A DNA stretch of 64,000 bases from JABAQJ01 sp046327745 (GCA_046327745.1 JAXLXV010000024.1:1-64000); one strand, 5' to 3'. Positions 1-9,480 are shown, counted from the first letter of the stretch. Notes: generated by a model from the letters alone, not told the origin. A program made the numbers and translations.

Positions 1-1062
1 CTGTTTGTGGTCGCCGAGTCCGCGGATCAGGTGGCCTTCGTCCGCTTTGGAGCTGACGGAATCAAGATCGAGCGGTCGCAGAAGGTGGGGATGATGCCGA
101 CGGAGATCAACGGTCCGCACGGCGTGGCCGCGTCGCCCGACGGCAAGTACTACTACGTGAGCATTGCCCACGGCACGCCGTATGGCACGCTGTGGAAGTT
201 CGACGCCAAGAATGACTCGCTCATCGCGCGCGTCACGTTAGGCAACTTTCCGGCGACGGTCCAGACGTCGCCCGACGGCGCGTTGGCGTTTGTCGTGAAC
301 TTCAACGTGCACGGCGAAATGGTGCCATCGTCCGTGTCCGTCGTGGCGACGGATGAGATGCTGGAAATCGCGCGCACCACCACGTGCACCATGCCGCACG
401 GTTCGCGGTTGAACCCGCAGGGAACGCGGCACTACTCGGCGTGCATGATGGACGACCTGTTGGTGGAGCTGGACGCCCAGACCTTTGGCGTGGCGCGCCA
501 CTTCATGCTGGGGAAGGGGAACGAGATGGGCATGGATGGTCCGCCAGCTGCCGTCAGCCACGGCGGCGATCATTCGGGGGCGAACCATGACTCGGCGACC
601 ATGAAGATGCCCGAGGTCTCCTGTTCGCCCACGTGGGCGCAGCCATCGGTCACCGGTGAGAAAGTCTACGTCGCCTGCAACAAATCCAATGACATCGTGG
701 AAGTGGACGTGAAGTCGTGGCAGATGGTGCGGCGGATTCCGGCCGGCAATGGCGTCTACAACCTCGCCGTTTCGCCCGATGGCCGACTGCTGATCGGGAC
801 GAACAAGCGGGACAAGTCCGTCTCGTTTTTCGATATCGCGAGCGGGAAGGAGCTGGCGAGGGTGCCCACCAAGCGCCGCGTGGTGCATGGTGCGGCCGTG
901 TCCCCCGACAGCCGCTACGCGTTCATTACGCAGGAGGGGGTGGGCTCTGAGCCGGGGACGCTGGAGGTTTTTGAACTGACGACGTTCAAGTCCGTGGCGA
1001 CCTTGGATCTGGGGCAGCAGGCGGCGGGGCTAGATTTCTACCGGATGGGGCCGGCCAAGTAG
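1..1062 (+). CDS. YVTN/YncE-like beta-propeller protein, 5' end outside the window
   Basis: The frame is open from base 1, so the start codon lies upstream and about 353 residues are visible. The protein repeats the propeller-blade pattern HGVAASPDGKYYYV, VQTSPDGALAFV, NLAVSPDGRLLIGT and GAAVSPDSRYAFIT, typical of YVTN/cytochrome-D1-like seven-bladed propellers that act in the periplasm or at the cell surface. A His/Met-rich insert (GGDHSGANHDSATMKM, about residues 184-200) and a few Cys residues sit between blades and could bind metal, but this is inference. It ends in TAG at 1060-1062. No terminator is evident before the next gene. The exact substrate or partner is unknown. Confidence 0.8.
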   Translation: MFVVAESADQVAFVRFGADGIKIERSQKVGMMPTEINGPHGVAASPDGKYYYVSIAHGTPYGTLWKFDAKNDSLIARVTLGNFPATVQTSPDGALAFVVNFNVHGEMVPSSVSVVATDEMLEIARTTTCTMPHGSRLNPQGTRHYSACMMDDLLVELDAQTFGVARHFMLGKGNEMGMDGPPAAVSHGGDHSGANHDSATMKMPEVSCSPTWAQPSVTGEKVYVACNKSNDIVEVDVKSWQMVRRIPAGNGVYNLAVSPDGRLLIGTNKRDKSVSFFDIASGKELARVPTKRRVVHGAAVSPDSRYAFITQEGVGSEPGTLEVFELTTFKSVATLDLGQQAAGLDFYRMGPAK

Positions 1063-1295
1063 CCAGACGGAACCGGTCCGACGGGCTCGGGTAATGCGCG
1101 CGTCGTGACTGGGATCATGGCGTGATCCGCGTCGCATTTTGACCTTGGTGCGCGGCAGGCGCTCTCGACGTTTCTTCGAGGCGGGGGCGATCGTAGATAG
1201 TTGTGGCCGTTCGGATTGAGGGTTGAGTGGCGGTTCGGTGTCTACTTGGGCGGACGGTGTGGTTTGGTTCGCTTACTGATGTGAGGGAATGTCTC

Positions 1296-3269
1296 GTGAG
1301 AAAGAGCCTGATCGGAGTCGTGCTGGTGGCGGTGGCGGCGTGCAGTGGGAAGGAGTCCACCGGGCCTGGTACAACAACTGGAGCGTCGGCCGTTCGTATC
1401 GCCGCTGTTTCGACGACGGTGACTATTGGCTCGGCGGTGTCACTTACCGCGATTGCGCTCGACAGCAAATCAAAGCCGGTCAGTGGTGTTTCGTTTTCGT
1501 GGACGAGCGAGACGCCCGCCGTGGCTACCGTCGATCAGCAGGGCAACGTTCAGGGCGTGACCGAGGGTACGGCCGTGATCCGTGCGACGACGGGCGCGCA
1601 CAGTGGTACCGTCGCCGTAAACGTCAACAAAGACTACTGCGCGAATGCGCTTGGCATGTCTGTCGGCCAGGTACGCGTACTGGCTGGGCCGTCAGCCGTG
1701 AGCTGCCTAACGCTGGCTGCGACCACTGGCGCCACAGACTATCTGCTCGTCACGGCGAATGCCTCGCCTGTTCCGGACCTGCTTGGCTTCTACAACGTGA
1801 GCCTGTCACAAGTGGGTTCGGATGCTGCTTCGGACGCCGTCATGGACGAGATCGACCCGCGAAGGGTGCTCGCCCGTGAGGCGGTAAGCTACCAGGACTG
1901 GACCGAAGCAAAGATTCGCGCCGATGAGTCGCTGGTTGCTCGCCGAGTCTTCTCAGGTGCTAATCGTCCGACCCGTCGAGAGGATCCGATGGTATACCGC
2001 GACGTGTCGCAGGCCGTGGTGCCGGCCAAAGGCGATGCGGTCACGTACCATGTTCCAAATATCAATTCAAGCGCCCTTTGCACGTCCTTCACCGACGTGC
2101 ACGGCACCGTGAAGGCAATCGGGAAACAGGCGGTCATTGTGCAAGATGACGCCGCTCCTACCGGCGGGTTCACGGACGCCGACTACGCTGCGATCGCGGC
2201 GGAGTTCGACGACAAGATCTATCAGGCGGATACCCTCTGGTTTGGGGCACCGACGGATAGGAATGGTGACGGGCACATCACGATTCTGTATACGCCCGAG
2301 GTGAATAAGGCGACGCCGGCCGGATCTGCAGGGTTCACCGCCGGGTTCTTCTGGGGCGGCGATCTGTTCAAGAAGTCGGAGTACCCCGCAAACAATCCGT
2401 GCCCCGCCACCAACGAGCAGGAGATCTTCTACCTGCTCACGCCCGATCCAAGCGGCACCATCAACAACAACATCCGGACGACGATCACCGTGCGGCAGGG
2501 GACTCGAGGCGTGATCGCTCACGAGTTCCAGCACATGATCAACCAGAGCGTCCGAATGTTTAACCCGGCGGTGGATAGCCTGGAGACCTCGTGGTTGAAT
2601 GAGGCGATGTCGCACTTTGCTGAGGAAGCCGTTGGTCGCACCATCCGCGGGTTTGGTGACCAACAAGCGCTCACGTTCGAGGATGTGAACCCCGGCGCCT
2701 CCAACGGAGACGACTACAACGCCTTCTTCCGGCAGAATTTCGCTCGACTGAGAACGTGGATGGTGCGACCGGACACCGCTTCACCAGTGTCGATCAAAGC
2801 GAGGACGCAACTCGCTCCGCGTGGGGCGGGATGGTTGCTCGTGCGTTATACGGCAGATCAGTATGGCAATGGCAATCCGAAGGCGTTCTTTCGCCGGCTT
2901 GCCGCCGGCCCAGCCGTGAATGTCACGAACTTGGAGACACAGGCCGGTGTTCCCTTCGATGATATCCTCAGCGGGTACCTCGTTGCGGTCTTTGCGGATG
3001 ACTACGGAATTGCCGGCTTACCCTCGCGATTCACGATTCCCAGCTGGAATTTGAGAGACGCGATGACCAGGTACAACAGTGGGACCATGCCACTCCAGGT
3101 GACCCCGTTGCCTGGCTCATTGGCGACGCAATCGCTGTCGGGTTCGGGGAACTACTTCCGGTACACGCGCGCGTCGTCGTCGCCACAGATCAAGTTGCAG
3201 ATGCTCTCGTCCGCCGGTACCCCCGTCAGCTTCGACGGTGCGCGGATCTACGTCGTCCGCATCAACTGA
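1296..3269 (+). CDS. Lipoprotein with bacterial Ig-like domain and HEFQH zinc metallopeptidase domain
   Basis: I chose the GTG at 1296 because it is preceded by GAGGGA at a spacing of about 8 and gives a clean lipoprotein signal (RKSLIGVVLVAVAAC, Cys at the lipobox). The frame is open further upstream to 1227, but that adds unlikely residues. The predicted protein is 657 aa. Residues about 30-105 look like a BIG2-type Ig domain (VSGVSFSWTSETPAVATVD). The C-terminal half has HEFQHM (His409, Glu410, His413) followed by WLNEAMSHFAEE, the arrangement of gluzincin-like peptidases such as M30 hyicolysin, where the later Glu is the third zinc ligand. A DRNGDGH segment could bind calcium. It is probably an outer-surface-anchored protease. 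A strong terminator follows at 3309. Confidence 0.75.
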   Translation: MRKSLIGVVLVAVAACSGKESTGPGTTTGASAVRIAAVSTTVTIGSAVSLTAIALDSKSKPVSGVSFSWTSETPAVATVDQQGNVQGVTEGTAVIRATTGAHSGTVAVNVNKDYCANALGMSVGQVRVLAGPSAVSCLTLAATTGATDYLLVTANASPVPDLLGFYNVSLSQVGSDAASDAVMDEIDPRRVLAREAVSYQDWTEAKIRADESLVARRVFSGANRPTRREDPMVYRDVSQAVVPAKGDAVTYHVPNINSSALCTSFTDVHGTVKAIGKQAVIVQDDAAPTGGFTDADYAAIAAEFDDKIYQADTLWFGAPTDRNGDGHITILYTPEVNKATPAGSAGFTAGFFWGGDLFKKSEYPANNPCPATNEQEIFYLLTPDPSGTINNNIRTTITVRQGTRGVIAHEFQHMINQSVRMFNPAVDSLETSWLNEAMSHFAEEAVGRTIRGFGDQQALTFEDVNPGASNGDDYNAFFRQNFARLRTWMVRPDTASPVSIKARTQLAPRGAGWLLVRYTADQYGNGNPKAFFRRLAAGPAVNVTNLETQAGVPFDDILSGYLVAVFADDYGIAGLPSRFTIPSWNLRDAMTRYNSGTMPLQVTPLPGSLATQSLSGSGNYFRYTRASSSPQIKLQMLSSAGTPVSFDGARIYVVRIN

Positions 3270-3308
3270 TCGCGGGCGAGCTTAGGAAGTAAATGATGGG
3301 CCACACTG

Positions 3309-3340
3309 GGGCGCATCCCACTCGTTGGGATGCGCCCTTT
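3309..3340 (+). terminator. Rho-independent terminator after the lipoprotein peptidase gene
   Basis: A perfect 12-bp stem (GGGCGCATCCCA at 3309-3320 with TGGGATGCGCCC at 3326-3337) with a 5-nt loop is followed by TTT. It lies 40 bp after the stop codon of the upstream gene. Confidence 0.8.
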
Positions 3341-3342
3341 GA

Positions 3343-3672
3343 GCAGGCGGACCTCGCCGAGTTGCCAAGCCATGGGAGGGGAGCCTAGCGAGCCCCTGGT
3401 CCGACGCCGGGATTCCGCTCCTGACGATCGAGGTGCTCTCGCCGTCGACAGCGCGCAACGATCGCATCACCAAGCGATCCCGCTTCCAACGCTCCGGGGT
3501 TCCCGAGTACTGGATCGTGGACCTGGATGCTCGAGTGGTCGAGCGCTGGCGACCTGACGATGCTCGGCCCGAAGTACTTGGCACCACCTTTGAGTGGTCT
3601 CCGCCGGGTGCAACGACCGCGCTCGTGCTGGACCTGGTCACGCTCTTTGCCGACGTGTGGGGTCAAGCGTAG
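3343..3672 (+). pseudogene. Uma2-family (DUF820) endonuclease-like remnant
   Basis: The frame carries the C-terminal signature of Uma2 proteins: LLTIEVLSPSTARNDR, then GVPEYWIVDLDARVVERW and a final beta-strand segment, ending in TAG at 3670-3672. These correspond to the conserved core of the PD-(D/E)xK-like fold (E of TIEVLSPS, then EYWIVD). The usual N-terminal half (about 80-100 residues with the RYELIDGE-type motif) is absent: the frame is closed by TGA at 3340-3342, and the terminator of the previous gene directly abuts it. It is therefore a truncated copy and probably not functional. Confidence 0.6.
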
Positions 3673-3762
3673 GCGCGGACGCGCAAGTACCGTTGACGGC
3701 AGGGCCCGCGCCGTTGGCGGCAAAGGCGTTGGCGCGCGCGATGGGAGTTGGTAGCATGTTTC

Positions 3763-4739
3763 ATGCGACACCACCGACTCAGGATCGCGCTGCTCCCCTT
3801 GGCCGCGTTGGCAGCGCCACTTCGTGCTCAGACCACGGAACAGGAACTGATCGCCGCCAGGGACACCGTCTGGCGCGCCTTCTTTCACCACGACACGGCG
3901 GCCTTGCGCCGATTCCTCCCCCCGGCAGCAGCAACCTTGGAAGGTGGTGACAGCAGCCGGTGGAACACGCGCAACGACATCATGCAATCCTCGCGCGCCT
4001 TCGTCCAATCCCGCTCGCGCCTGGTGGATGTGAAGTTCGACGACACCCAAATCACCCTTGCCGGACACACCGCCGTCCTGCGTTCCAGCTACGCCGTGAT
4101 CGTGGAGGCTGGCGGACGCGTCGACACCACGCGCGGTCGCGCCACCGAGCTGTTTGTGCGACGGGGAGCACCTGGGTGAACCCGTACTGGCAACTGGAAG
4201 AGGGCCAACGTGGCGCCGCACGGGAGATTCCGCTCCCCGATACCCTAGGGGCCAACTTCGCCCTCGCCGACAGCGCCAGGGCGCTCGGCAGCGTTGCTGA
4301 CTACGACGCGTTGTTAGGCACGTGGGAGTTTCGCTTTCAGCCGCGCAAACCGGACGGCACCTATTGGGCGCCATTCACCGGACACTGGACGTTCGAGAAG
4401 GTGCCCGGCGGAGGACTGGTCGAGGACCGATGGCGCCCGGACGACGCAGAAACGCCCATGGCGCAAAGTCTGCACACGTATCGCACCTTCGATCCTGCGC
4501 GGCATGTCTGGCAGATGATTGGCAGTTCTCCAGCCGGCGGCCAGATACAACCAGGCCTCACGTGGTCCGACGCCAATGGTCGCTACGCGATTCAATGGAA
4601 TCGTGGTGTGTTGTCCCGCATTCGCTACCTGTCGATCACCAAGGATCGCTTTCTCTGGCGCTCCGACATCAGCCGGGATGGCGGGAAGACGTGGCTGTTG
4701 GATGCAGGCATGATGGAGGCGCGGCGGACCGGAAAGTGA
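3763..4739 (+). CDS. Secreted SnoaL/DUF4440-like protein with C-terminal lipocalin-like domain, frameshifted near 4165
   Basis: The ATG at 3763 starts a signal peptide (MRHHRLRIALLPLAALAAPL, then RAQ). The first reading frame runs to a TGA at about 4177 and covers an NTF2-like domain of the DUF4440/SnoaL type (EQELIAARDTVWRAFFHHD... AGHTAVLRSSYAV... TTRGRATELFVRR). The protein clearly continues in the next frame with GSTWVNPYWQLEE and a second domain beginning LLGTWEFRFQPRKPDG, a pattern like DUF1579-type lipocalin-like domains, ending WLLDAGMMEARRTGK. One missing G in the run near 4162-4171 would restore a single protein of about 325 aa. No catalytic residues are evident and the function is unknown. 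Confidence 0.6.
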
Positions 4740-4801
4740 GTGCGCCGCGGGGCTCCTTTATCGCCCACGCGGCGGCGCTTCTTGCAGACGTTCCCGTATC
4801 G

Positions 4802-5017
4802 TCAGACGTTCCGGCGCCGTTTGGCAGCATACGGAAGCACGAACATGTACAACCCTGAGAACAGCAGGAGCGCCAACGGAGGCAGCGGGGAGTAGGTCAC
4901 CCACGATGGCGGGGCGCCATTGCCGCGAGCGAGCGCGACGAAGTTCGCGATCACCGTCACCGTGAAGACAATCGATAGCCAACGGTGAACCTGTCGGATC
5001 CAATGGTTCCAGTTCAC
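4802..5017 (-). CDS. Small two-helix membrane protein
   Basis: This 71-residue protein starts at a GTG (5015-5017) with AGGAGG a few bases upstream, a strong ribosome binding site that supports it. It starts MNWNHWIRQVHRWLS, then one hydrophobic helix (IVFTVTVIANFVAL), a short polar loop and a second helix (PPLALLLFSGLYMFVLPYA), and ends in basic residues. The pattern W.RxxHRWLS followed by TM helices resembles a fragment of PepSY-type membrane proteins, but this is only a resemblance. It is convergent with the preceding secreted-protein gene and is probably monocistronic. Confidence 0.6.
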   Translation of the reverse strand: MNWNHWIRQVHRWLSIVFTVTVIANFVALARGNGAPPSWVTYSPLPPLALLLFSGLYMFVLPYAAKRRRNV

Positions 5018-5147
5018 GCTGGCCTCCTGGGATTCATGTCCCGCTGGGGTTGAAACATAGGACCTCCGTTTCGGTTGCCCCTATGCTAGGCGCGAGGCCT
5101 TGGCGTGGCTTCTCCAAAACTGCGATTCTGCGGCCAACGCCCGGGAA

Positions 5148-5558
5148 TCACGGGACGATCGAATATCCGGCGACTTGGAAGTGGGTGTCCAGCGCCAGCG
5201 CGGTGCGGATGTGTTGTGCGCGCATGACCTCAAAACTCGTCGCATCGGCCAGGCTCAGAGGGTGATCCGTGAAGCGTCGCAGCCACCGATCAATCGCGGC
5301 GCGTTCAAGGTCCCGGTCAACAAAGACCACCTCGTGGGCAGCATCCTGATAGACGCTATCGAGGAAGCGAAGGCCTTCCTTCGCCCCTCGGAAGCGAGAC
5401 AACAGGATGTGCATCTCGGCGATGACGAGATTTGTTGTCACCAGCACGACGCCGCGTTCAAGCCAACCGCGATAGGCGGTGAGGGCGGGCTCGTGCGCCC
5501 CTTCACGCGGGCTGAGCGCAGCGAACCAGCCGGACGTGTCGAGGAAGACCTTGGTCAC
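5148..5558 (-). CDS. vapC: VapC-family PIN-domain ribonuclease toxin
   Basis: The GTG at 5556-5558 overlaps the stop of the upstream antitoxin gene (GTGA), so the two are translationally coupled. The 136-aa product has the PIN-domain acidic set: Asp7 in VFLDTSGW, Glu in NLVIAEMH, Asp in LSLADATSFEVM and Asp in ALALDTHF. These residues coordinate the Mg ion for RNA cleavage in VapC toxins. The length fits the family (130-140 aa). A longer frame reaching 5864 exists only because it reads through the antitoxin region in another frame, and I reject it. Confidence 0.85.
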   Translation of the reverse strand: MTKVFLDTSGWFAALSPREGAHEPALTAYRGWLERGVVLVTTNLVIAEMHILLSRFRGAKEGLRFLDSVYQDAAHEVVFVDRDLERAAIDRWLRRFTDHPLSLADATSFEVMRAQHIRTALALDTHFQVAGYSIVP

Positions 5559-5860
5559 CGACGCTTCTTGCGTGGCGCCGTGTACGCTGCGGCTAGTGCC
5601 TTGTCGTGGTCTTTCGCCACGTCCTTCGGCCAACCCGATGCGGGAGACTCGGCGATGAACCGCAACATAGGGCTTGTGCCTGCCTGCCCGTGATCGCGGG
5701 CATAACTCCGCATCCCCTGACGCAGCACCTCTGCCTTGGAGAGCCCGGTTTCCGTCGACAGGCGCGCGAGCAAACGCGCATCGTCCGAGGACAGGTACAC
5801 CTGCACAGGCTCGCGAACGACGCCCGAGGCGCCCTTTTCGGTAGAGGATTTGCGCTGCAT
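5555..5860 (-). CDS. vapB: VapB-type antitoxin (ribbon-helix-helix-like)
   Basis: A 101-aa protein encoded immediately upstream of the PIN toxin, overlapping it by 4 bp. The N-terminal half (VQVYLSSDDARLLARLSTETG then LSKAEVLRQGMRSYA) has the strand-helix-helix pattern of ribbon-helix-helix antitoxins that bind DNA as dimers. The C-terminal half is charged (KDVAKDHDKALAAAY, PRKKRR) and probably wraps the toxin. Two palindromes upstream of its start are the likely autoregulatory operator. Confidence 0.75.
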   Translation of the reverse strand: MQRKSSTEKGASGVVREPVQVYLSSDDARLLARLSTETGLSKAEVLRQGMRSYARDHGQAGTSPMLRFIAESPASGWPKDVAKDHDKALAAAYTAPRKKRR

Positions 5861-5881
5861 GCATTCATGCTAACCGAGGGC

Positions 5882-5905
5882 GTACATGTACGCAAGTACA
5901 TGTAC
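5882..5905 (-). promoter_or_regulatory. Candidate vapBC operator: two GTACATGTAC palindromes
   Basis: Two identical 10-bp palindromes GTACATGTAC (5882-5891 and 5896-5905) are separated by 4 bp and lie 22-45 bp upstream of the antitoxin start. Centre-to-centre spacing is 14 bp. Such paired palindromes are usual for RHH antitoxin autorepression. Assignment as operator is inference from position. Confidence 0.6.
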
Positions 5906-5961
5906 GCCAACTCGAGCCATGGAGCCAAATGTCTTCGTCGAGCCGACGGGCCGCCTTGTCG

Positions 5962-8900
5962 CTAGAGATCGTACAGCACCTCGACTCGCGGGGGAAACAA
6001 CCCGGCCATCGGACGTGTGACGTTCCGGCCAGACACGCTCAATCGTTTGAGCCGCGGCAATCGCGCCAACTGGGCCACGCCGGCATCCGTGATATCCGCG
6101 AGCGAGGAGAGTTCGATCTCCTCCAGCGAGTCCATCGTGCTCAGGAGCTCCAGGCTGCGATCCGTGATCTTGTTGTAGCTCACGAAATAGGAGCGCAGCT
6201 TGCGCAACGCGACGATGTGCTCCGTGGCCCGGTCCCCCGTGTCGCGGCAGTACATGAGCGTCAACCGATCCAGCTCCGAGCACTTGGCAATGTGTCGATA
6301 GCCCTCGTCAGGCACATCCATCGGCATGAGTTCACGCAGCGCCGGGAACGATGGCAAGAGCGCGACGGCGTCATCTGGGACATTCAGGCAACTCACCGAC
6401 AGGTTGCGCAGCGTGGGAATCTTCGCCAGCGCCGCGAAGCCCGCTGCGCCGAGCCCGTGACATCGCCGCCCCCAAATCGCTTGGATGGACGGCGAACGAC
6501 CCAGATGTACCCAGCCGGCGTCGGTGGCCTGCGTGTCCTGAATCCCTAAGAATCGCAGGGCGGGGAACTCCGCCAGGTAGCGCATCGATTCATCCACCGC
6601 ATCAACGGCGAATCGCCCGAGGTGCGGCAAGGCGCGGAGCGGTGCCAGGCCTGCCGGAGTAATCGAGAGCCGCGCGTCGTCGATGTTTAAACCGAACAGG
6701 CCATCCAAACCGACCAGACTCGCCAAGCCCGCGTCCGTAAACGGCCCCCGCAACATCAGATGGTTGGGCCCATCTTCGTAACTCAGCAGCGTGGTGGTCT
6801 CGTCGGCCGGCTGCCAGCGCTTGAAGACCGGAAAGTTCTGCAGATGTCGAAGCCCGGCATCGGAAACCCGGTTGCCGGAGTTCACGCGTCGCAGCTGTGG
6901 CTTGCCGCGCAAGGCGGCCAGCGCACCGTCACCCGTCGCGGTCCACATCAGGTCCACGGCCTGCAGGTTGTGGCAGTTCGCCAACGCGGCGACGCCCTCG
7001 TCACTCACCCGTGTATTGGACAGCGAGAGCATTTCCAGGGCGGGGAAGTTGCGGAGCACGTCAAGGCCTGCATCCGTGATGCTAGTGCCACTCAGGTCGA
7101 GTTCGCGTAAGGCGGTGGCACTCGTTAGGTAGCGTAACCCATCATCCGTGACTTCGGTGGACCCGCCGAGTCGAAGCACCTGCACGTCGGTGAGATCGCG
7201 CAAGTCAGCCAGCATGGTGTCGGTGGCTCCGCTGTGCGCGTCCAGCCCGATCGCCGCACCGGACCGCAATTGCCCGAGTACCTCGCGCCAGTCGCGAGTT
7301 ACGATGCGCTCTGAACGTTTCGGCTTCGGCGTCTTCAACAGCTCCACCGACTTGGCGAGGGCTTCGCTGGCTACTGGCGAGGCGACAAACGCGACGAGGG
7401 CTGGCCAATCCGCAAAGCCGTGTTCTCGCGCGATGAGCCAGCGCGCGTCGTCCACGGTGATGTCGCGCTCGCGATCTGGGTCATCGGCGTGCCGGCCGAG
7501 ATCGAGTTGCACGTACGTGCGCAAGCCGGACCAGGCCCGGCGGTGCCACGTGAAGGCATAGTGTCGTTCGAGGGCCTCCGGCGTCCCCAGTCGATAGGCG
7601 TCGAGCAATGCTTGGACACGGTCGTCATAGTCGCCCTGGCGCAGTGGTCCGTGGGCCACCGGAGTATTCGTGCTGCCCTGCGGGTCTTCACCGCGTAGGA
7701 CGGCCGCCAAACGGTCCATCCCGAGCGCCTCGGCGCGGCTTGCCGCCGTTTGACCCTCTGCGTTCACGATGGATGGGTCCGCGCCGTGCGACATCAGAAG
7801 GCGCGCGGCCTCAATCGCCTTTGTTTCGTCTTCATACGGCAGCCACATGAGCAACGTGTGCTTGTTCGCTGTGACGATGCGTGCAACGTTAGGCGATTGC
7901 CGAAGCAGTTCGCGAACCCGATCGACGTATCCGGCAAAGTTCAGCTCCCAGATGTCCTGGCTGTGCGGGGCCAGGAGGTCGAGCATTTCCTTGCGACTAC
8001 TATGACTGGCTGCACCCAGTGGCGAGCCGCCCCACTGACCCACCACGTCGATCTCCGCGCCATGGTCAATGAGCAGTTGCGCCACCTTGAGTGAGTTGGC
8101 GAACGCCGCCTCGTGCAACGCGCGCTGGTGCTCAGCGCTCTCGACGTTGGGCGAGACGCCGAGTTGGAGCAGAAGCTCCACGATATCCACGCGGTCGCGC
8201 TGCGCCGCTTCGAACAGCGCGGTGGTGCTCTTCAGCACCTCAGGATGCTGTGCGGCCAGGGCCGCCGCGCGTGGCCGGTCGAGGGCGTTCACCGCGATGG
8301 TGAAGGACTCTTCCGGGCTGAGACGCACCTCACTAGGAGTTGCCCCGTGCCGCAGCAGGTCCGCCGCGATCGACGTACGGCCGGACCGAACCGCCAGCTC
8401 ATACAACGAGGCCGTGGGCCGGAACTTCGGGTGATACGCCGTCGGATCGGTGGGCAAGTTTGGGCTCGCGCCGTGCGTCAGGGCCCACTCGGCGAGTTGC
8501 AGGTCGTCGTGCTCGATGGCCGTCTTGAGGACGTAGTACGAGCCCGGGCCATAGCCACCCATGCCTAACTTGGGCCAGAGCGGGTCGTGCCAGTCGGAGG
8601 CCCAGCCGCGTCGCGTGGTCTCTTCATAGATCATCTGGAGAAACCAGAGCAGACGTCCTTCGAAGTGGATATTGTACAGCACCTGGTCGTCGTACGGATT
8701 GGCGCCATGCGAAAGCAACAGCCTAACGAGGTCATCGCGTGCTGGATGCGGGGGGCGGCCCTCCTCGCCTTCGCCCGCCACTCCGGTGAGCGGCGTGTAC
8801 CTGGAGCCCCCCGCGGGGAACCAAACGTTCGGATCGGCGCCGTGCTCCAGGAGCAAACGCGCGATCGCCACCGCGTGTTCAGTGACTGAGGGATGGGGGA

Positions 8901-9480
8901 GTCGCGTGAAGGCCAGAAAGAGGATTGGCTCCCACGTCTTTGGGCCGAGCGTGCGAAATCGATCGCTATCGCCTCCCACGCCGCCGCGCTCCGGGCCGCC
9001 CACGCCGCGCTTTCTGGTGGCGAGCGAGGGATCGGCGGCAAGGGCGCTGGCTACGCCATCAACATCACCGCACACGACCATGGTGTAGAAGCTCTGGCGT
9101 TGCAGCTCTGGGTGATCTGCCAGCTCGCGCATGGCCGCGGCGGCAGCTCCAACGTGTGCCGGCCCGCCACGCACGTGATGGTCGGGGCAGGCGTGCTCGA
9201 GGAACCGATCCACCAGCGACTTGGCCTCTGGGGGACGCGCTGACGACTGAGCCGACAGCAGCGCTTTGAGTTCGGTCCATCCTTGCAACCCGAACTCCCG
9301 CGCCAGTGCGTGTTGCACCGTGCGCAGTGTTGGCGGAGTGGGGGCGTGGGGATACGACTCTTGGAGTCGGATCAGGGCGGTGCGGGCCGCGGATCCTTCT
9401 TCGCGGAGCGCGCGCAACCAGCGTTTCGCTTCTTTCTTGAGACCATCAAGCGTGGTCTCAGGCGTGATGCGCCTAGGCAT
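5962..9480 (-). CDS. Large ankyrin-repeat plus leucine-rich-repeat protein
   Basis: I chose the ATG at 9478-9480 (MPRRITPETTLDGLKKEAKR) because GGGAG lies 6 nt upstream; an ATG two codons earlier would abut the ribosome site. The protein is about 1172 aa with no signal peptide, so it is probably cytoplasmic. The N-terminus (TLRTVQHALAREFGLQGWTE) and an internal copy (DDARWLIAREHGFADWPALV) form a short motif that often precedes ankyrin arrays. Ankyrin units follow at about 90-620 (ARLLLEHGADPNVW, VRLLLSHGANPYDD, AQLLIDHGAEIDVV, ARLLMSHGADPSIV). From about 750 to the end there are about 20 LRR units (LRELDLSGTSITDAGLDVL, LEMLSLSNTRVSDEGVAAL). Both domains bind proteins. No catalytic domain is visible. 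Confidence 0.8.
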   Translation of the reverse strand: MPRRITPETTLDGLKKEAKRWLRALREEGSAARTALIRLQESYPHAPTPPTLRTVQHALAREFGLQGWTELKALLSAQSSARPPEAKSLVDRFLEHACPDHHVRGGPAHVGAAAAAMRELADHPELQRQSFYTMVVCGDVDGVASALAADPSLATRKRGVGGPERGGVGGDSDRFRTLGPKTWEPILFLAFTRLPHPSVTEHAVAIARLLLEHGADPNVWFPAGGSRYTPLTGVAGEGEEGRPPHPARDDLVRLLLSHGANPYDDQVLYNIHFEGRLLWFLQMIYEETTRRGWASDWHDPLWPKLGMGGYGPGSYYVLKTAIEHDDLQLAEWALTHGASPNLPTDPTAYHPKFRPTASLYELAVRSGRTSIAADLLRHGATPSEVRLSPEESFTIAVNALDRPRAAALAAQHPEVLKSTTALFEAAQRDRVDIVELLLQLGVSPNVESAEHQRALHEAAFANSLKVAQLLIDHGAEIDVVGQWGGSPLGAASHSSRKEMLDLLAPHSQDIWELNFAGYVDRVRELLRQSPNVARIVTANKHTLLMWLPYEDETKAIEAARLLMSHGADPSIVNAEGQTAASRAEALGMDRLAAVLRGEDPQGSTNTPVAHGPLRQGDYDDRVQALLDAYRLGTPEALERHYAFTWHRRAWSGLRTYVQLDLGRHADDPDRERDITVDDARWLIAREHGFADWPALVAFVASPVASEALAKSVELLKTPKPKRSERIVTRDWREVLGQLRSGAAIGLDAHSGATDTMLADLRDLTDVQVLRLGGSTEVTDDGLRYLTSATALRELDLSGTSITDAGLDVLRNFPALEMLSLSNTRVSDEGVAALANCHNLQAVDLMWTATGDGALAALRGKPQLRRVNSGNRVSDAGLRHLQNFPVFKRWQPADETTTLLSYEDGPNHLMLRGPFTDAGLASLVGLDGLFGLNIDDARLSITPAGLAPLRALPHLGRFAVDAVDESMRYLAEFPALRFLGIQDTQATDAGWVHLGRSPSIQAIWGRRCHGLGAAGFAALAKIPTLRNLSVSCLNVPDDAVALLPSFPALRELMPMDVPDEGYRHIAKCSELDRLTLMYCRDTGDRATEHIVALRKLRSYFVSYNKITDRSLELLSTMDSLEEIELSSLADITDAGVAQLARLPRLKRLSVSGRNVTRPMAGLFPPRVEVLYDL

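Noticed and set aside
4740..4801. GC-rich imperfect inverted repeat between convergent genes as a bidirectional terminator.
   Set aside because: The loop is about 20 nt and the stem is interrupted; too weak to call.
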